In this document: positions 19,252 through 28,262 of the stretch, in pieces
Layout of the letters: each line of letters opens with the position of its first letter
Position numbering within the stretch: the first letter of the stretch is position 1
Assembly: GCF_025860405.1 (NCBI RefSeq)
Contig: NZ_CP063785.1
Span: forward strand, 4,650,001 to 4,714,000
Origin: Tolypothrix sp. PCC 7712
Lineage (GTDB): Bacteria; Cyanobacteriota; Cyanobacteriia; Cyanobacteriales; Nostocaceae
Length of the DNA stretch: 64,000 nt
Direction of reading: 5' to 3'
Translations under genes and position numbers: made by a program
Notes under the pieces: model-generated
Told to the model about the DNA's origin: nothing
Seen by the model: the letters and a program-made list of their open reading frames with translations, nothing else
The model's database searches: none

Positions 19252-20625
19252 ATGCAGAAAACAGTTGTTCTTAATGTTGTCGGCTTAACACCTAGTTTAC
19301 TGGGAGAAAATACGCCATTTTTATCTGCTTGGGCTGCTAAAGGTCAAGTAGTACCAATTACGCCAGTATTACCTGCTGTAACTTGTTCTGTTCAAGCTAC
19401 TTATTTAACGGGAAAATTACCTGATGAACATGGCATTGTTGCTAATGGTTGGTATTTTCGTGATGATTGTGAAATTAAATTCTGGCGACAGTCTAATAAA
19501 TTAGTCCAGTCTCCTAAAATTTGGGAAATGGCTAAATCTATTGACCCTAATTTTACTTGTGCTAACCTTTTTTGGTGGTACAACATGTATTCTGCTGCAG
19601 ATTATGCGATTACTCCGCGCCCCATGTATCCCGCAGATGGCAGAAAGTTACCTGATATTTATACATATCCTGCCAATATTCGTGAGTCAATTCAATCAGA
19701 TTTAGGTCAGTTTCCACTGTTTAATTTTTGGGGGCCGAATACATCAATTATTTCTAGTCAATGGATTGCTAATTCTGCTCAGTGGGTTGAGGAACGCTAT
19801 AGCCCGACATTAACATTAGTATATTTGCCACATTTAGATTATTGTTTACAAAAATTCGGTCAAGATAAACAGCAAATCCAAAAAGATTTACAAGAAATTG
19901 ATGCTGTTTGTGGTGATTTAATTAATTATTATCAAGCCAGAAATACTCAAGTAATTATTCTTTCAGAATATGGCATTACCCCAGTATCTCAGGCGGTAGA
20001 TTTGAACCGTATACTCAGGAAACATGGTTTAATTGCTGTTAGAGAAGAGTTAGGGCGAGAATTACTCGATCCAGGTGCTAGTATTGCTTTTGCTGTCGCT
20101 GATCATCAGGTAGCTCATGTATATGTTAACGATCCGGCGTATATTCCCAAAGTGCGCGATTTGCTAGAGTCAACTGCAGGGGTAGCGCAGGTATTGGATG
20201 AAGAAGGGAAAAAAGCTTACCATCTTAATCATCCTCGTTCTGGGGAGTTAGTTGCGATCGCACAATCTGATGCTTGGTTTACCTATTACTACTGGCTAGA
20301 TGATGCTAAAGCACCTGATTTTGCTAGAACTGTGGATATTCACCGCAAGCCAGGTTACGATCCTGTAGAGCTTTTCCTTGATCCGCAGCTAAAATTTCCT
20401 CAACTCAAAATTGCTTCTAAGCTGTTGCAGAAAAAATTAGGTTTTCGCTACTTGATGGATGTCATTCCTGTTGATGCTTCTTTAGTGCGTGGTTCTCACG
20501 GTTGTGTGAGTACTTCTCCCAGCGAGGGGCCGATGTTTATTAGCCATCAAACTCACCTCATGAATGAAAACGTAATTCCTGCAACAGATGTTTGTTCTTT
20601 GATTCTCCAGCATTTAACAATGTAA
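19252..20625 (+). CDS. eboF: EboF, nucleotide pyrophosphatase/phosphodiesterase-like
   Basis: 457 residues of the alkaline-phosphatase superfamily (type I phosphodiesterase/nucleotide pyrophosphatase). PVLPAVTCSVQATYLTG is the nucleophile block near the N-terminus, DEHGIVANGWYFR the next conserved part, YLPHLDY a metal site, ILSEYGIT another (where NPP enzymes have SDHG), and GSHGCVSTSPSEGPMFI the C-terminal metal His. It is the last gene of the + strand ebo run and faces a glycosyltransferase gene on the - strand with an 8-base gap. The family releases phosphate-linked groups, which would suit removal of a carrier from a trafficked metabolite, but that is inference. Confidence 0.87.
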   Translation: MQKTVVLNVVGLTPSLLGENTPFLSAWAAKGQVVPITPVLPAVTCSVQATYLTGKLPDEHGIVANGWYFRDDCEIKFWRQSNKLVQSPKIWEMAKSIDPNFTCANLFWWYNMYSAADYAITPRPMYPADGRKLPDIYTYPANIRESIQSDLGQFPLFNFWGPNTSIISSQWIANSAQWVEERYSPTLTLVYLPHLDYCLQKFGQDKQQIQKDLQEIDAVCGDLINYYQARNTQVIILSEYGITPVSQAVDLNRILRKHGLIAVREELGRELLDPGASIAFAVADHQVAHVYVNDPAYIPKVRDLLESTAGVAQVLDEEGKKAYHLNHPRSGELVAIAQSDAWFTYYYWLDDAKAPDFARTVDIHRKPGYDPVELFLDPQLKFPQLKIASKLLQKKLGFRYLMDVIPVDASLVRGSHGCVSTSPSEGPMFISHQTHLMNENVIPATDVCSLILQHLTM

Positions 20626-20633
20626 ATATCTTG

Positions 20634-21683
20634 TCAAACCTTTGCGTAGGGCTTCCCACAAGATACCTGAGGCTGGGGTATATGAGATGGTAATGTAAGT
20701 TTACGTTGCGGTAGTATTTTGGTGTAACGGTCAGTGAGAAATCGATTGAATTTTCTATCTAATTTTTTCAATAATCTTTTTAGCCGCTTATTCTCATTCC
20801 CGAAGCTAACTAAACGTACAAAAGGTTTAATAATTGTCGCTACTCTTCTCACACCTAATTTTTTGTATTTGGTTTGGAAATAGCCATCTTCGGATAAATT
20901 CCATTTGCTGCGGAGACGTTGTAAACTGCCTAAAGTCCAAGCATCACTCCACCGCAGCATATAAAAGTGTAAATCACTCCATTCTAGAGGAGGCCCTGGT
21001 ACATAAGTTACTAAACTTTCAGGTTCAAAATAAATTTTACCACCTGCCTGTCTGACAGTCATACAAAAATCTAGGTGTTCTTTAGTGTTGAGCATCTCTT
21101 CATCTAAATAGCCGATTTCTGCAAATATTTCTGTACGAACTAAAGTGCAATGAAACTCTGCCAATTCGGTTTCCGTTCGCCGCAGTTGGGGAAGTAATTC
21201 TGGTACTTGATGACCTTGTTTATACATTTTCTCACGCAGATGTCTTCTGCCTTTAATATCAATGACAATGTGACTTTCTCCCCCGGCAAAATGTACTCTT
21301 TGATGTATAGGTTGCTTTTCGCACATTAAAGGGCCGACAACGGTTGCGCCTGTGGTTTCTGCACAATTAACTAAGGCTGCTAACCAACCAGGAGAAACGA
21401 TGACATCATTATCAATGAATACTAAATATTTAGTATCTACATAGCTTAAACCGATATTTCGTGCATGGTTGGGAGAAAGATAATAATCTGTGCTAATTAA
21501 GGTAAAATTCTTTTCTTGTGCCTTGGTTTCTAAATATTGATGGACTTTATGTGGCGAATTTCCATCAACATAAACTAATTTAAAAGGAATAGTTGTATTT
21601 TCGTAAATGCTTTCTAATGATGCTTGCGTACAGCTAAAACGCTCACGGGGTACAACAACTAAAGTAACGATTGGTGATGGCAT
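20634..21683 (-). CDS. Glycosyltransferase family 2
   Basis: 349-residue GT-A fold glycosyltransferase. TLVVVPRERFSCTQASLESIYENT is the typical nucleotide-binding start, KLVYVDGNSPHKV the second strand, and FIDNDVIVSPGWLAALV contains the DxD-type motif for metal and sugar nucleotide. HLDFCMTVRQAGGKIYFEP is the acceptor-side block with the catalytic Asp. The last 80 residues are basic (KRLKRLLKKLDRKFNRFL) and could bind the membrane surface. It is the last gene of the - strand operon that runs from 29460, 23 bases after the GT4 gene. The sugar cannot be predicted. Confidence 0.88.
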   Translation of the reverse strand: MPSPIVTLVVVPRERFSCTQASLESIYENTTIPFKLVYVDGNSPHKVHQYLETKAQEKNFTLISTDYYLSPNHARNIGLSYVDTKYLVFIDNDVIVSPGWLAALVNCAETTGATVVGPLMCEKQPIHQRVHFAGGESHIVIDIKGRRHLREKMYKQGHQVPELLPQLRRTETELAEFHCTLVRTEIFAEIGYLDEEMLNTKEHLDFCMTVRQAGGKIYFEPESLVTYVPGPPLEWSDLHFYMLRWSDAWTLGSLQRLRSKWNLSEDGYFQTKYKKLGVRRVATIIKPFVRLVSFGNENKRLKRLLKKLDRKFNRFLTDRYTKILPQRKLTLPSHIPQPQVSCGKPYAKV

Positions 21684-21706
21684 TGTTGATGACTCCTTTT
21701 GAATAA

Positions 21707-22996
21707 TTAATATTGAGATGTAATTAATGACTTCTCTATCAGATTTTCTGTGGTTAATTCACCTTGTAAAAGCTGTTGATAAATGGCGACTAATTCATCA
21801 TTTAGCTTATCCATGTCGTATTTTTCTTCTACACGCGCACGTCCAGCTTTACCCATTTTTACCCACAATTCTGGATGCTCAATTAAGTAGGATAATTTAG
21901 AGGCGATCGCATTTGCATCTCGTTCGGGAACCAAAAACCCCGAAACCCCATCTGCAACTAACTCTGGAATCCCGCCATGTAGCGTACTAATCACAGGTAA
22001 ACCCATCGCCATCGCTTCTTTTAACGTATTCACTGGCGCATCTTGATTCCCATCTTTACCCGTGACGCTAGGCGCTACAAAAATATGGCATTGATTGAGA
22101 ATTTCGACAATTTCTTTTTGCTGTTTCCAGCCTAATAATTTGACAATCTGCTGCAAATTTAATTCAGCAATTAGTTTTTGTAAATCTTCTTTTAATTCCC
22201 CATCCCCAATAATATTATATTCAAGATGAGGGTGATATTTAGCTACTTGAGCGATAGCTTTAATTACATATTCAATGCCTTTTTTCTCTACTAAACGTCC
22301 AGTAGTAGCAATGCGGATAATTCCATCGTGGGGAATTACACGTTCTTTAAAAAAGAATTTACTACAATCAATTCCTGAACCGTGGACATGAATTTTATTA
22401 GCATCACAACCCAAAGCAACTGCTTTATTTTTGAAAAATTCACAGTTAGCTAAAAAGAAATCTGTTTCTTGAAATAATTCCTGATAAACCTGTTCCCCCC
22501 ATTTAGGGAGAAACTTGCTAATATCTGAACCGCGAAAGGTGGAAATTAATTTACCTTCAATTAAACCTAGCTGGCGAAACCACACACCAAATACGCCTAA
22601 GGTGCTAAATTGACAGTGAATGATGTCGTAAGATTTCTTTTCTAAAAATGGTAACGCTCGATAGAGCATTTTTAATGATTTGGCTTGGCTAACATAGCGA
22701 GAAGTATTAAGTAACTGGAGACAAACACCAGGATTTTTGTAAAAGTTGAGCAACAGTAAACTTAAACCTTTTACCCAGCGCCATAACTGATTATTTGGGC
22801 GAGAGTGAGCGTAAATTGTCCGTTCAATGAGATGATATTTTTCAACTGCTGGGTGTAATTTTGATAAATCTTGAGGAAAACCATCCAGAGAATAAATATC
22901 AACATCATGTCCCCGTTCTATTGTGCCAACAATTTGATTTAAAATAAACGGCTCAGATAGCACCGGGAAATGTGCTACAAAAAAGGCAACTTTCAT
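21707..22996 (-). CDS. Glycosyltransferase family 4 (copy A)
   Basis: 429-residue GT-B glycosyltransferase. It starts MKVAFFVAHFPVLSEPFILNQI, the pattern of the WcaL/AmsK colanic-acid group of GT4. The C-terminal half has RLVEKKGIEYVIKA and the E-x7-E nucleotide-sugar block in EAMAMGLPVISTLHGGIPE. It is 9 bases after a close paralogue (23006-24298), with nearly identical C-terminal thirds and diverged N-terminal acceptor domains, so the two enzymes may use the same donor on different acceptors. Membership in an exported glycan or glycolipid pathway is inferred from the ABC exporter in the same operon. Confidence 0.9.
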   Translation of the reverse strand: MKVAFFVAHFPVLSEPFILNQIVGTIERGHDVDIYSLDGFPQDLSKLHPAVEKYHLIERTIYAHSRPNNQLWRWVKGLSLLLLNFYKNPGVCLQLLNTSRYVSQAKSLKMLYRALPFLEKKSYDIIHCQFSTLGVFGVWFRQLGLIEGKLISTFRGSDISKFLPKWGEQVYQELFQETDFFLANCEFFKNKAVALGCDANKIHVHGSGIDCSKFFFKERVIPHDGIIRIATTGRLVEKKGIEYVIKAIAQVAKYHPHLEYNIIGDGELKEDLQKLIAELNLQQIVKLLGWKQQKEIVEILNQCHIFVAPSVTGKDGNQDAPVNTLKEAMAMGLPVISTLHGGIPELVADGVSGFLVPERDANAIASKLSYLIEHPELWVKMGKAGRARVEEKYDMDKLNDELVAIYQQLLQGELTTENLIEKSLITSQY

Positions 22997-23005
22997 AATT
23001 TTATA

Positions 23006-24298
23006 TTAGATGTGAGTTAATTCTTTAGTTGGCTGTTGCAGATTTTGTGGCGGTAATTCTGGCTGCAGCATTTGTTGATAAATGGCGACTAATTCATCAT
23101 TGAGCTTATTCATATCATATTTTTCTTCCACACGGGCACGTCCAGCTTTACCCATTTTTCCCCATAATTGTGGATGCTCAATTAAATAGGATAATTTAGA
23201 AGCGATCGCATCTGCATCTCGTTCGGGAACTAAAAAGCCAGAAACCCCATCTGCAACTAACTCTGGAATCCCGCCATGTAGGGTACTAATCACAGGTAAA
23301 CCCATCGCCATCGCTTCTTTTAGGGTATTCACTGGCGCATCTTGATTCCCATCAGCAGCCGTTACACTCGGCGCAATAAAAATATGAGCATTATCGAGAA
23401 TTTCGACAATCTCTTTTTGTTGTTTCCATCCCAACAATTTGACAATATGACCGATATTTAATTCAGCAATTAGTTGTTCAAAATGTGGCTTTAATTCCCC
23501 ATCCCCAATAATTTGATATTCAATATGAGGGTGAATCTCAGCTATTTTCGCAACTGCACGAATCGCATATTCAATACCTTTCTTTTCTACCAATCTTCCC
23601 GTTGTCGCAATCTGCACTTTGCCATTGCTAGGAAAATAACGCGGTTTAAAAGCGAATTTTTTACAATCTAAACCAGAGCCATGCACCACCATTTTATCAG
23701 GATTACAGCCTAAATTAATGGCGCGATCGCCAAAAAATTTGCAGTTGGCTAAGAAAAATTCTCCTTCGCGAAACAGTTGATCATAAACATTTGCACCATT
23801 CTCCTGCACATACTTACTAATATCAATACCGCGAAAAGTCGTAATTAATTTACCAGAAATTATCCCCGCCTCCCGATACGCCAGGGCAATTGGTGATAAA
23901 GTACCAAATTGACAGTGAATAATATCATATTTACCATCTGCCAGAAACGGCACCAGGCGATAAAAGGTTTTTAAATTTGCCACCTCATAGTGATACTTTC
24001 CAGGTTGAAAAAACCGCAAACTTTTCCAAGAACCTCGATGCATATTTTGCAGTAGTAACCCAATACCTTGAAAAAATCGCCAAGTAATATTCTCAGGCAC
24101 AAGCGGAGGAAAATAAGCACAATCCATCAACTTATATTCCTCAACAATGGGATGCATCTTCCCCGTATAATTTTTAGGTAATCCATTCACAGGATAAATA
24201 TGTACCTCATGCCCCCGATCAATTAACCCCGTAATTTGATTTAAAATAAATGCCTCAGACAAAGCCGGAAATCGCCAAAGAATAAATGCTACCTTCAT
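23006..24298 (-). CDS. Glycosyltransferase family 4 (copy B)
   Basis: 430-residue GT-B enzyme, sister of the gene at 21707-22996. It starts MKVAFILWRFPALSEAFILNQIT and carries RLVEKKGIEYAIRA and the same EAMAMGLPVISTLHGG donor-site block. Over about 97 residues of the C-terminal part (from DGNQDAPVNT to YQQMLQ) it differs from copy A at only about five positions, although the N-terminal halves are clearly diverged. That pattern points to gene conversion or strong selection on the donor domain. It is separated by 2 bases from the upstream phosphatase gene, so the two are likely translationally coupled. Confidence 0.9.
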   Translation of the reverse strand: MKVAFILWRFPALSEAFILNQITGLIDRGHEVHIYPVNGLPKNYTGKMHPIVEEYKLMDCAYFPPLVPENITWRFFQGIGLLLQNMHRGSWKSLRFFQPGKYHYEVANLKTFYRLVPFLADGKYDIIHCQFGTLSPIALAYREAGIISGKLITTFRGIDISKYVQENGANVYDQLFREGEFFLANCKFFGDRAINLGCNPDKMVVHGSGLDCKKFAFKPRYFPSNGKVQIATTGRLVEKKGIEYAIRAVAKIAEIHPHIEYQIIGDGELKPHFEQLIAELNIGHIVKLLGWKQQKEIVEILDNAHIFIAPSVTAADGNQDAPVNTLKEAMAMGLPVISTLHGGIPELVADGVSGFLVPERDADAIASKLSYLIEHPQLWGKMGKAGRARVEEKYDMNKLNDELVAIYQQMLQPELPPQNLQQPTKELTHI

Positions 24299-24300
24299 GA

Positions 24301-25044
24301 TTAAACCTCCGCGCCCCTTAGCGTAAACCTCTGCGATACTTTGCGTTTAAAAACCCTCCTTCTCCCCTCCCTTTCCCAACTCAGATGATGATTCAAATTC
24401 ATCGCCTCTAATTTTGCTGAACCTAACGAACCATCAGCAAAATTCAGTACACTTATCCCACAATTAGACTGTTGCCAACAATGATAAAACGCCGGACTTA
24501 TCCCCAAAGCCGTGCTAATTAACGCCCGATTTGTTCCCCCATGCGCTATTACCAATAAAGTTTGCCCGAGATGTTTTGGTAACACTTCCTGCCAAAATTC
24601 CTGTACCCGTTGATATAAATCCAACGCCGGATAAAACTTAGTTTCCCCATCTATCTGTATGTAAAATTCATGAGGACGTTGTTTCCAAACTTGATAAGCT
24701 TCTGGGAAAGTTGCGCGTACATATGCAAATGCCAAACCTTGCCAAATTGGTAAATCATTTTCGCGTAATTTATCGCTGATCAAAATTTCCCTTGGCTGTA
24801 CCGCCATAACTGCAAAAATTTCCTTAGCAGTTTCCCGCGCCCGTTTTAAAGAACTAATATAAGCAGCATCAAAGGCAATTTTTTGTAAAAACTTACCTGT
24901 AATTCTCGCATCCCTGCGCCCAATTGCTGTTAATACAGATTCATCACTACTTCCTTGATATAAACCCAAAGCATTAAATGTACTTTCTCCGTGGCGTAGC
25001 AAAATCACGCGAGTTCCGGTGGATTTTTCAAGTTTAAAATACAT
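24301..25044 (-). CDS. Histidine phosphatase (phosphoglycerate mutase-like)
   Basis: 247 residues of the histidine phosphatase superfamily. VILLRHGESTFNALGLYQG holds the catalytic RHG histidine and the second Arg, SSLKRARETAKEI the following Arg, LRENDLPIWQGL the acid residue, and LLVIAHGGTNRALI the second His. Family members dephosphorylate sugar phosphates, nucleotides or proteins. Its place between the ABC exporter (90 bases before) and a GT4 gene (2 bases after) suggests it works on a sugar-phosphate or lipid-linked intermediate of the same pathway. The C-terminal 40 residues are Arg-rich and not part of the core domain. Confidence 0.88.
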   Translation of the reverse strand: MYFKLEKSTGTRVILLRHGESTFNALGLYQGSSDESVLTAIGRRDARITGKFLQKIAFDAAYISSLKRARETAKEIFAVMAVQPREILISDKLRENDLPIWQGLAFAYVRATFPEAYQVWKQRPHEFYIQIDGETKFYPALDLYQRVQEFWQEVLPKHLGQTLLVIAHGGTNRALISTALGISPAFYHCWQQSNCGISVLNFADGSLGSAKLEAMNLNHHLSWEREGRRRVFKRKVSQRFTLRGAEV

Positions 25045-25134
25045 GATGGTTGACGGTTGACGGTTAACGGTTGACTGGAAAAAATAGATTTATAGTAAAA
25101 ATTGGAAAACTCTTTTTCCCCTGCTTCCTGGCAT

Positions 25135-26976
25135 TTATAGGGATGACACCGTATTATTTGGATCTACAATGCTTTGCATTCTATATAAAGTGGAGTAAAA
25201 ACCACCTAACCTCAAGAGTTCTGCGTGGGTACCTTGTTCTAAAATGCTGCCATCTTCGATATAGAGAATCATATCTGCGTTCTCTACGGCTTTGAGGTTA
25301 TGGGAAATAATAAAAGTTGTGCATCCTGCAGTTAATTTCGCCAGTGCAGCGTTGACGATATATTCGCTTTTTTTATCTAAACCTGTAGTGGGTTCATCTA
25401 GAATTACTATTGGTGCTTGACGAATAGCAGCACGTGCGATCGCAATTCTTTGTCTTTGTCCTCCTGATAGTGTACCACCGCGATCGCCCAAAATTGTATC
25501 GTAGCCTTGGGGCAATTTCATAATAAATTCATGGGCATTGGCTAACTTGGCGGCTTGTTCTACTTCTATATCCGTAGCCCCTAATTTACCGTAGGCAATA
25601 TTTTCTCTAACAGTAACTGCAAATAACACACTATCTTGCAACACCACGCTAACTTGCTGCCGCAGAGAATTTAGAGTATATTCGCGGATATCTTGCCCAT
25701 CAATTAAAATCCGCCCAATTTCTGGATCATAAAGCCGTAATATTAAACTCAGCAGCGTTGATTTACCACCACCAGAAGCCCCAACTATAGCGATTTGCTG
25801 TCCCGGTTGCACAATCAAATTAATATCTTTTAAAATATTTTTTCCTGTGTCGTAGCCAAAGAACACATTTTCAAACCTAACTGCACCAAAGAAAGGATGG
25901 GCTGGCTTCGCTTTGGGTAAATCTTGAACATGGGGTTCATAGTCCAAAATTTCTACCACTCTTTCCCCGGAAGCTGTCGCTTTGGCTATTTGTCCGATTT
26001 GGTTAGAAAGTTTTCGCAACGGTTCAAAAGCATTTCTTAAATAAGTCATAAATACTAACAATTCCCCTGGGCTAAGTTCCTTGTGTAACACCACATGAGA
26101 ACCCCGCCACAACACCACAGCCACCACAATCGCCATCAAAATTTGTACAGCCCTTTCTAATGCGGCTGACAGTCTTAAAGATTCAATCGCTTCATCTAAA
26201 CTCTTTTGGTTTTGGGCTGAAAAAATGCCATGCAATTTTTCTTGTAGAGATAGAACTTGCACAACTTTTATTGCACCCATAGTTTCCCCTGTGGTTGCGG
26301 CTAAAACACCTTCAGAATCACGATGTTTTTTAGCAAATTTACGAATCCGGCTAATCATGTTGCGGCTTAACAACATTAATAATGGGAAAATTGTCATAAC
26401 TACTAATGCCAATTCCCAATTTAGCCAAAACATAATTCCCAACATCCCCACCAGAGAGACTGTATTGGTAAATAAAGGCAAAGCTGTTTTTACCGTAACA
26501 GTCCGCATCTTTTCAATATCAGCAGTCACACGGGCGATTAAATCGCCGCTTTTAGATTTTTGGTGAAAGGATAGAGAAAGATTTTGTAAATGATGAAAAA
26601 TATCACCCCTTACCTGCGACAACACCCGCACTACAGCTAAAGACATGCCATAGGTGCTGAGGTATGCAGCTATGCTACCCACTCCCGCAATTACGACAAT
26701 CGCTATTACGGAAAAAGTTAATAATAAAGCTGGACTAGATGTATAAGTTTCAGTAAAATTTGCTGAGTTATTGTGAGCAGGTATCAAAATATAATCAAAA
26801 ACATATTTTAAAGGCCAAGGCTCAAGTAAGCGTAAGCCTGTTTCAATTAAGAGGACTAGAAAAGAACCAGCGATTAAAAGTTTTTGTTGATGAATATAAG
26901 GTGAGAATTTATCTAATATCCGCAAGATGCCGGGGATAACTCCTGTTAATTCTTTCTCTTTGGCACGTTGACCCAT
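25135..26976 (-). CDS. ABC transporter, fused permease-ATPase (MsbA/LipA-exporter type)
   Basis: 613-residue half-transporter, expected to work as a homodimer in the inner membrane. Residues 35-320 hold six hydrophobic helices (such as KLLIAGSFLVLLIET and LLLTFSVIAIVVIAG). The ATPase part has Walker A GASGGGKST, the Q-loop VVLQDS, signature LSGGQRQRIAIARA, Walker B IVILDEPTTGLD and the switch His in FIISHNL. MsbA-like proteins export lipids, glycolipids or peptides. It sits mid-operon among glycosyltransferases and next to the ebo cluster, so a glycolipid or a glycosylated product of the nearby PKS/NRPS are the two obvious cargo candidates. The assignment is secure; the cargo is not. Confidence 0.93.
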   Translation of the reverse strand: MGQRAKEKELTGVIPGILRILDKFSPYIHQQKLLIAGSFLVLLIETGLRLLEPWPLKYVFDYILIPAHNNSANFTETYTSSPALLLTFSVIAIVVIAGVGSIAAYLSTYGMSLAVVRVLSQVRGDIFHHLQNLSLSFHQKSKSGDLIARVTADIEKMRTVTVKTALPLFTNTVSLVGMLGIMFWLNWELALVVMTIFPLLMLLSRNMISRIRKFAKKHRDSEGVLAATTGETMGAIKVVQVLSLQEKLHGIFSAQNQKSLDEAIESLRLSAALERAVQILMAIVVAVVLWRGSHVVLHKELSPGELLVFMTYLRNAFEPLRKLSNQIGQIAKATASGERVVEILDYEPHVQDLPKAKPAHPFFGAVRFENVFFGYDTGKNILKDINLIVQPGQQIAIVGASGGGKSTLLSLILRLYDPEIGRILIDGQDIREYTLNSLRQQVSVVLQDSVLFAVTVRENIAYGKLGATDIEVEQAAKLANAHEFIMKLPQGYDTILGDRGGTLSGGQRQRIAIARAAIRQAPIVILDEPTTGLDKKSEYIVNAALAKLTAGCTTFIISHNLKAVENADMILYIEDGSILEQGTHAELLRLGGFYSTLYRMQSIVDPNNTVSSL

Positions 26977-27074
26977 TAATTATGCCTCTTTATTAGTTAT
27001 TTTGGAAATTTTGGCTTGTCAATCAATGTGTTTTAGACAGAATAATTAACCGCCGATACACGCCGATGCTATTG

Positions 27075-28262
27075 TCATCTAGCAACCGCAGAAATTTGCA
27101 AAAAGTCTTTGAGGAAACTAGCTGTGTTATCTGCACCTTGCAAATCAAATTTATCAGCACTATCCAAAAGTAAATTTCTATTTAAATTAGTAATAATTGT
27201 CTGTGATAAATGAGCATCTGTTAAAGCTTCTGGCAAAACATAATCAACAATTCCCAACTGTTGTAATTTTTGTGTTCTTACTAATTGTTCTTTATCTTCA
27301 TTTTCATGACCAATTGGCACCACAATAGCCCGCACACCTGTACTCAAAATATTCATAGTTGTGTTATAACCACTTAAGCTGAGAGAAATATCTGCGCTTT
27401 GCATATAAGCTAATAGTTGTAACGTATATGTTTCTATCTGAATATTTTCTTGTTGTTCAGCAGCTTTGATTAACTGCTGCACCTTCGATTCTGCCATGAA
27501 GGGCCCGGTAAATATTTTGATAATATGTGGTATTCTTGTCTCTAAAATTGGGCTCGCTGCGATTACAGTTTCTAAAAGTTCATAGCCAATTCTCCCACCG
27601 CCAACACTTACTAAAATTTTAACAACTTCTGGATTTAACTCACCCCATAGTTGATGCTCATCAATATTCTTTGCTAGAGGTTGAGTAACAAATCCCGTAT
27701 GAAAAATTTTAGATTTAATATCTCGATGTTTACTAAAGGTTTCAGAAAAAGTCTGAAAATTAGCATCAGCATGAAATAGCAGTAAATCAAAATAGCGATT
27801 CATTAAATAGCAAATAGTTTCCTCTTCCTCTGGAAGGCTTTCTTTGCCAATGACATCACGTAAACTGCAAACAATTTTAGTATCAGGACTGGTAAGTTTA
27901 ATATGTTCAACAAAGGGCAGTAATTCAAACAATAGCTTGTGTCTGCCAAAGGGGAAAAATTCAGTAATTACACAATCAGGCTGGATGCGTTCAAATTCTG
28001 CAATCAACAGATTTTTTCTAATTTCCTGCACTGCTTCTACTGATTGGTAGCTATCATCAACGGTGAATTTACCATTCTCTAACCATAGTGCAGGTAATTT
28101 AATGACTTCTACTTGTGGTGGAATTTCAAAACCCATGATTTCTGGGCCGCCACAAATAAAATAAACTTGAAAATATTTGACTAAACTCCGCACTATTTCT
28201 GTGCTTCTGACTAAATGCCCCATACCACTAAGGTACTGGCAATAAAACAGGATTTTTTTCAT
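27075..28262 (-). CDS. MurG/GT28-like glycosyltransferase (second of pair)
   Basis: 395 residues with a GT-B layout. The start MKKILFYCQYLSGMGHLVRSTEIVRSL matches the MurG-like N-terminal strand with its GxGH loop. LVSVGGGRIGYELL is the interdomain loop and SLSLSGYNTTMNIL with VVPIGHENEDKEQLVRTQKL the nucleotide-sugar site (S-G-Y-N-T, then P.....EQ....). It is a paralogue of the upstream gene (28228-29460), and the two frames overlap by 35 bases, which implies coupled translation. Genes of this pattern are often annotated as glycosyltransferase or as putative glycosyl transferase of the 28 C-terminal family. The substrate is unknown. Confidence 0.82.
   Translation of the reverse strand: MKKILFYCQYLSGMGHLVRSTEIVRSLVKYFQVYFICGGPEIMGFEIPPQVEVIKLPALWLENGKFTVDDSYQSVEAVQEIRKNLLIAEFERIQPDCVITEFFPFGRHKLLFELLPFVEHIKLTSPDTKIVCSLRDVIGKESLPEEEETICYLMNRYFDLLLFHADANFQTFSETFSKHRDIKSKIFHTGFVTQPLAKNIDEHQLWGELNPEVVKILVSVGGGRIGYELLETVIAASPILETRIPHIIKIFTGPFMAESKVQQLIKAAEQQENIQIETYTLQLLAYMQSADISLSLSGYNTTMNILSTGVRAIVVPIGHENEDKEQLVRTQKLQQLGIVDYVLPEALTDAHLSQTIITNLNRNLLLDSADKFDLQGADNTASFLKDFLQISAVAR

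Noticed and set aside
25045..25134. Separate small gene between phosphatase and ABC transporter
   Set aside because: The gap contains only a TTGACGG repeat and the overlapping + strand frame is antisense.
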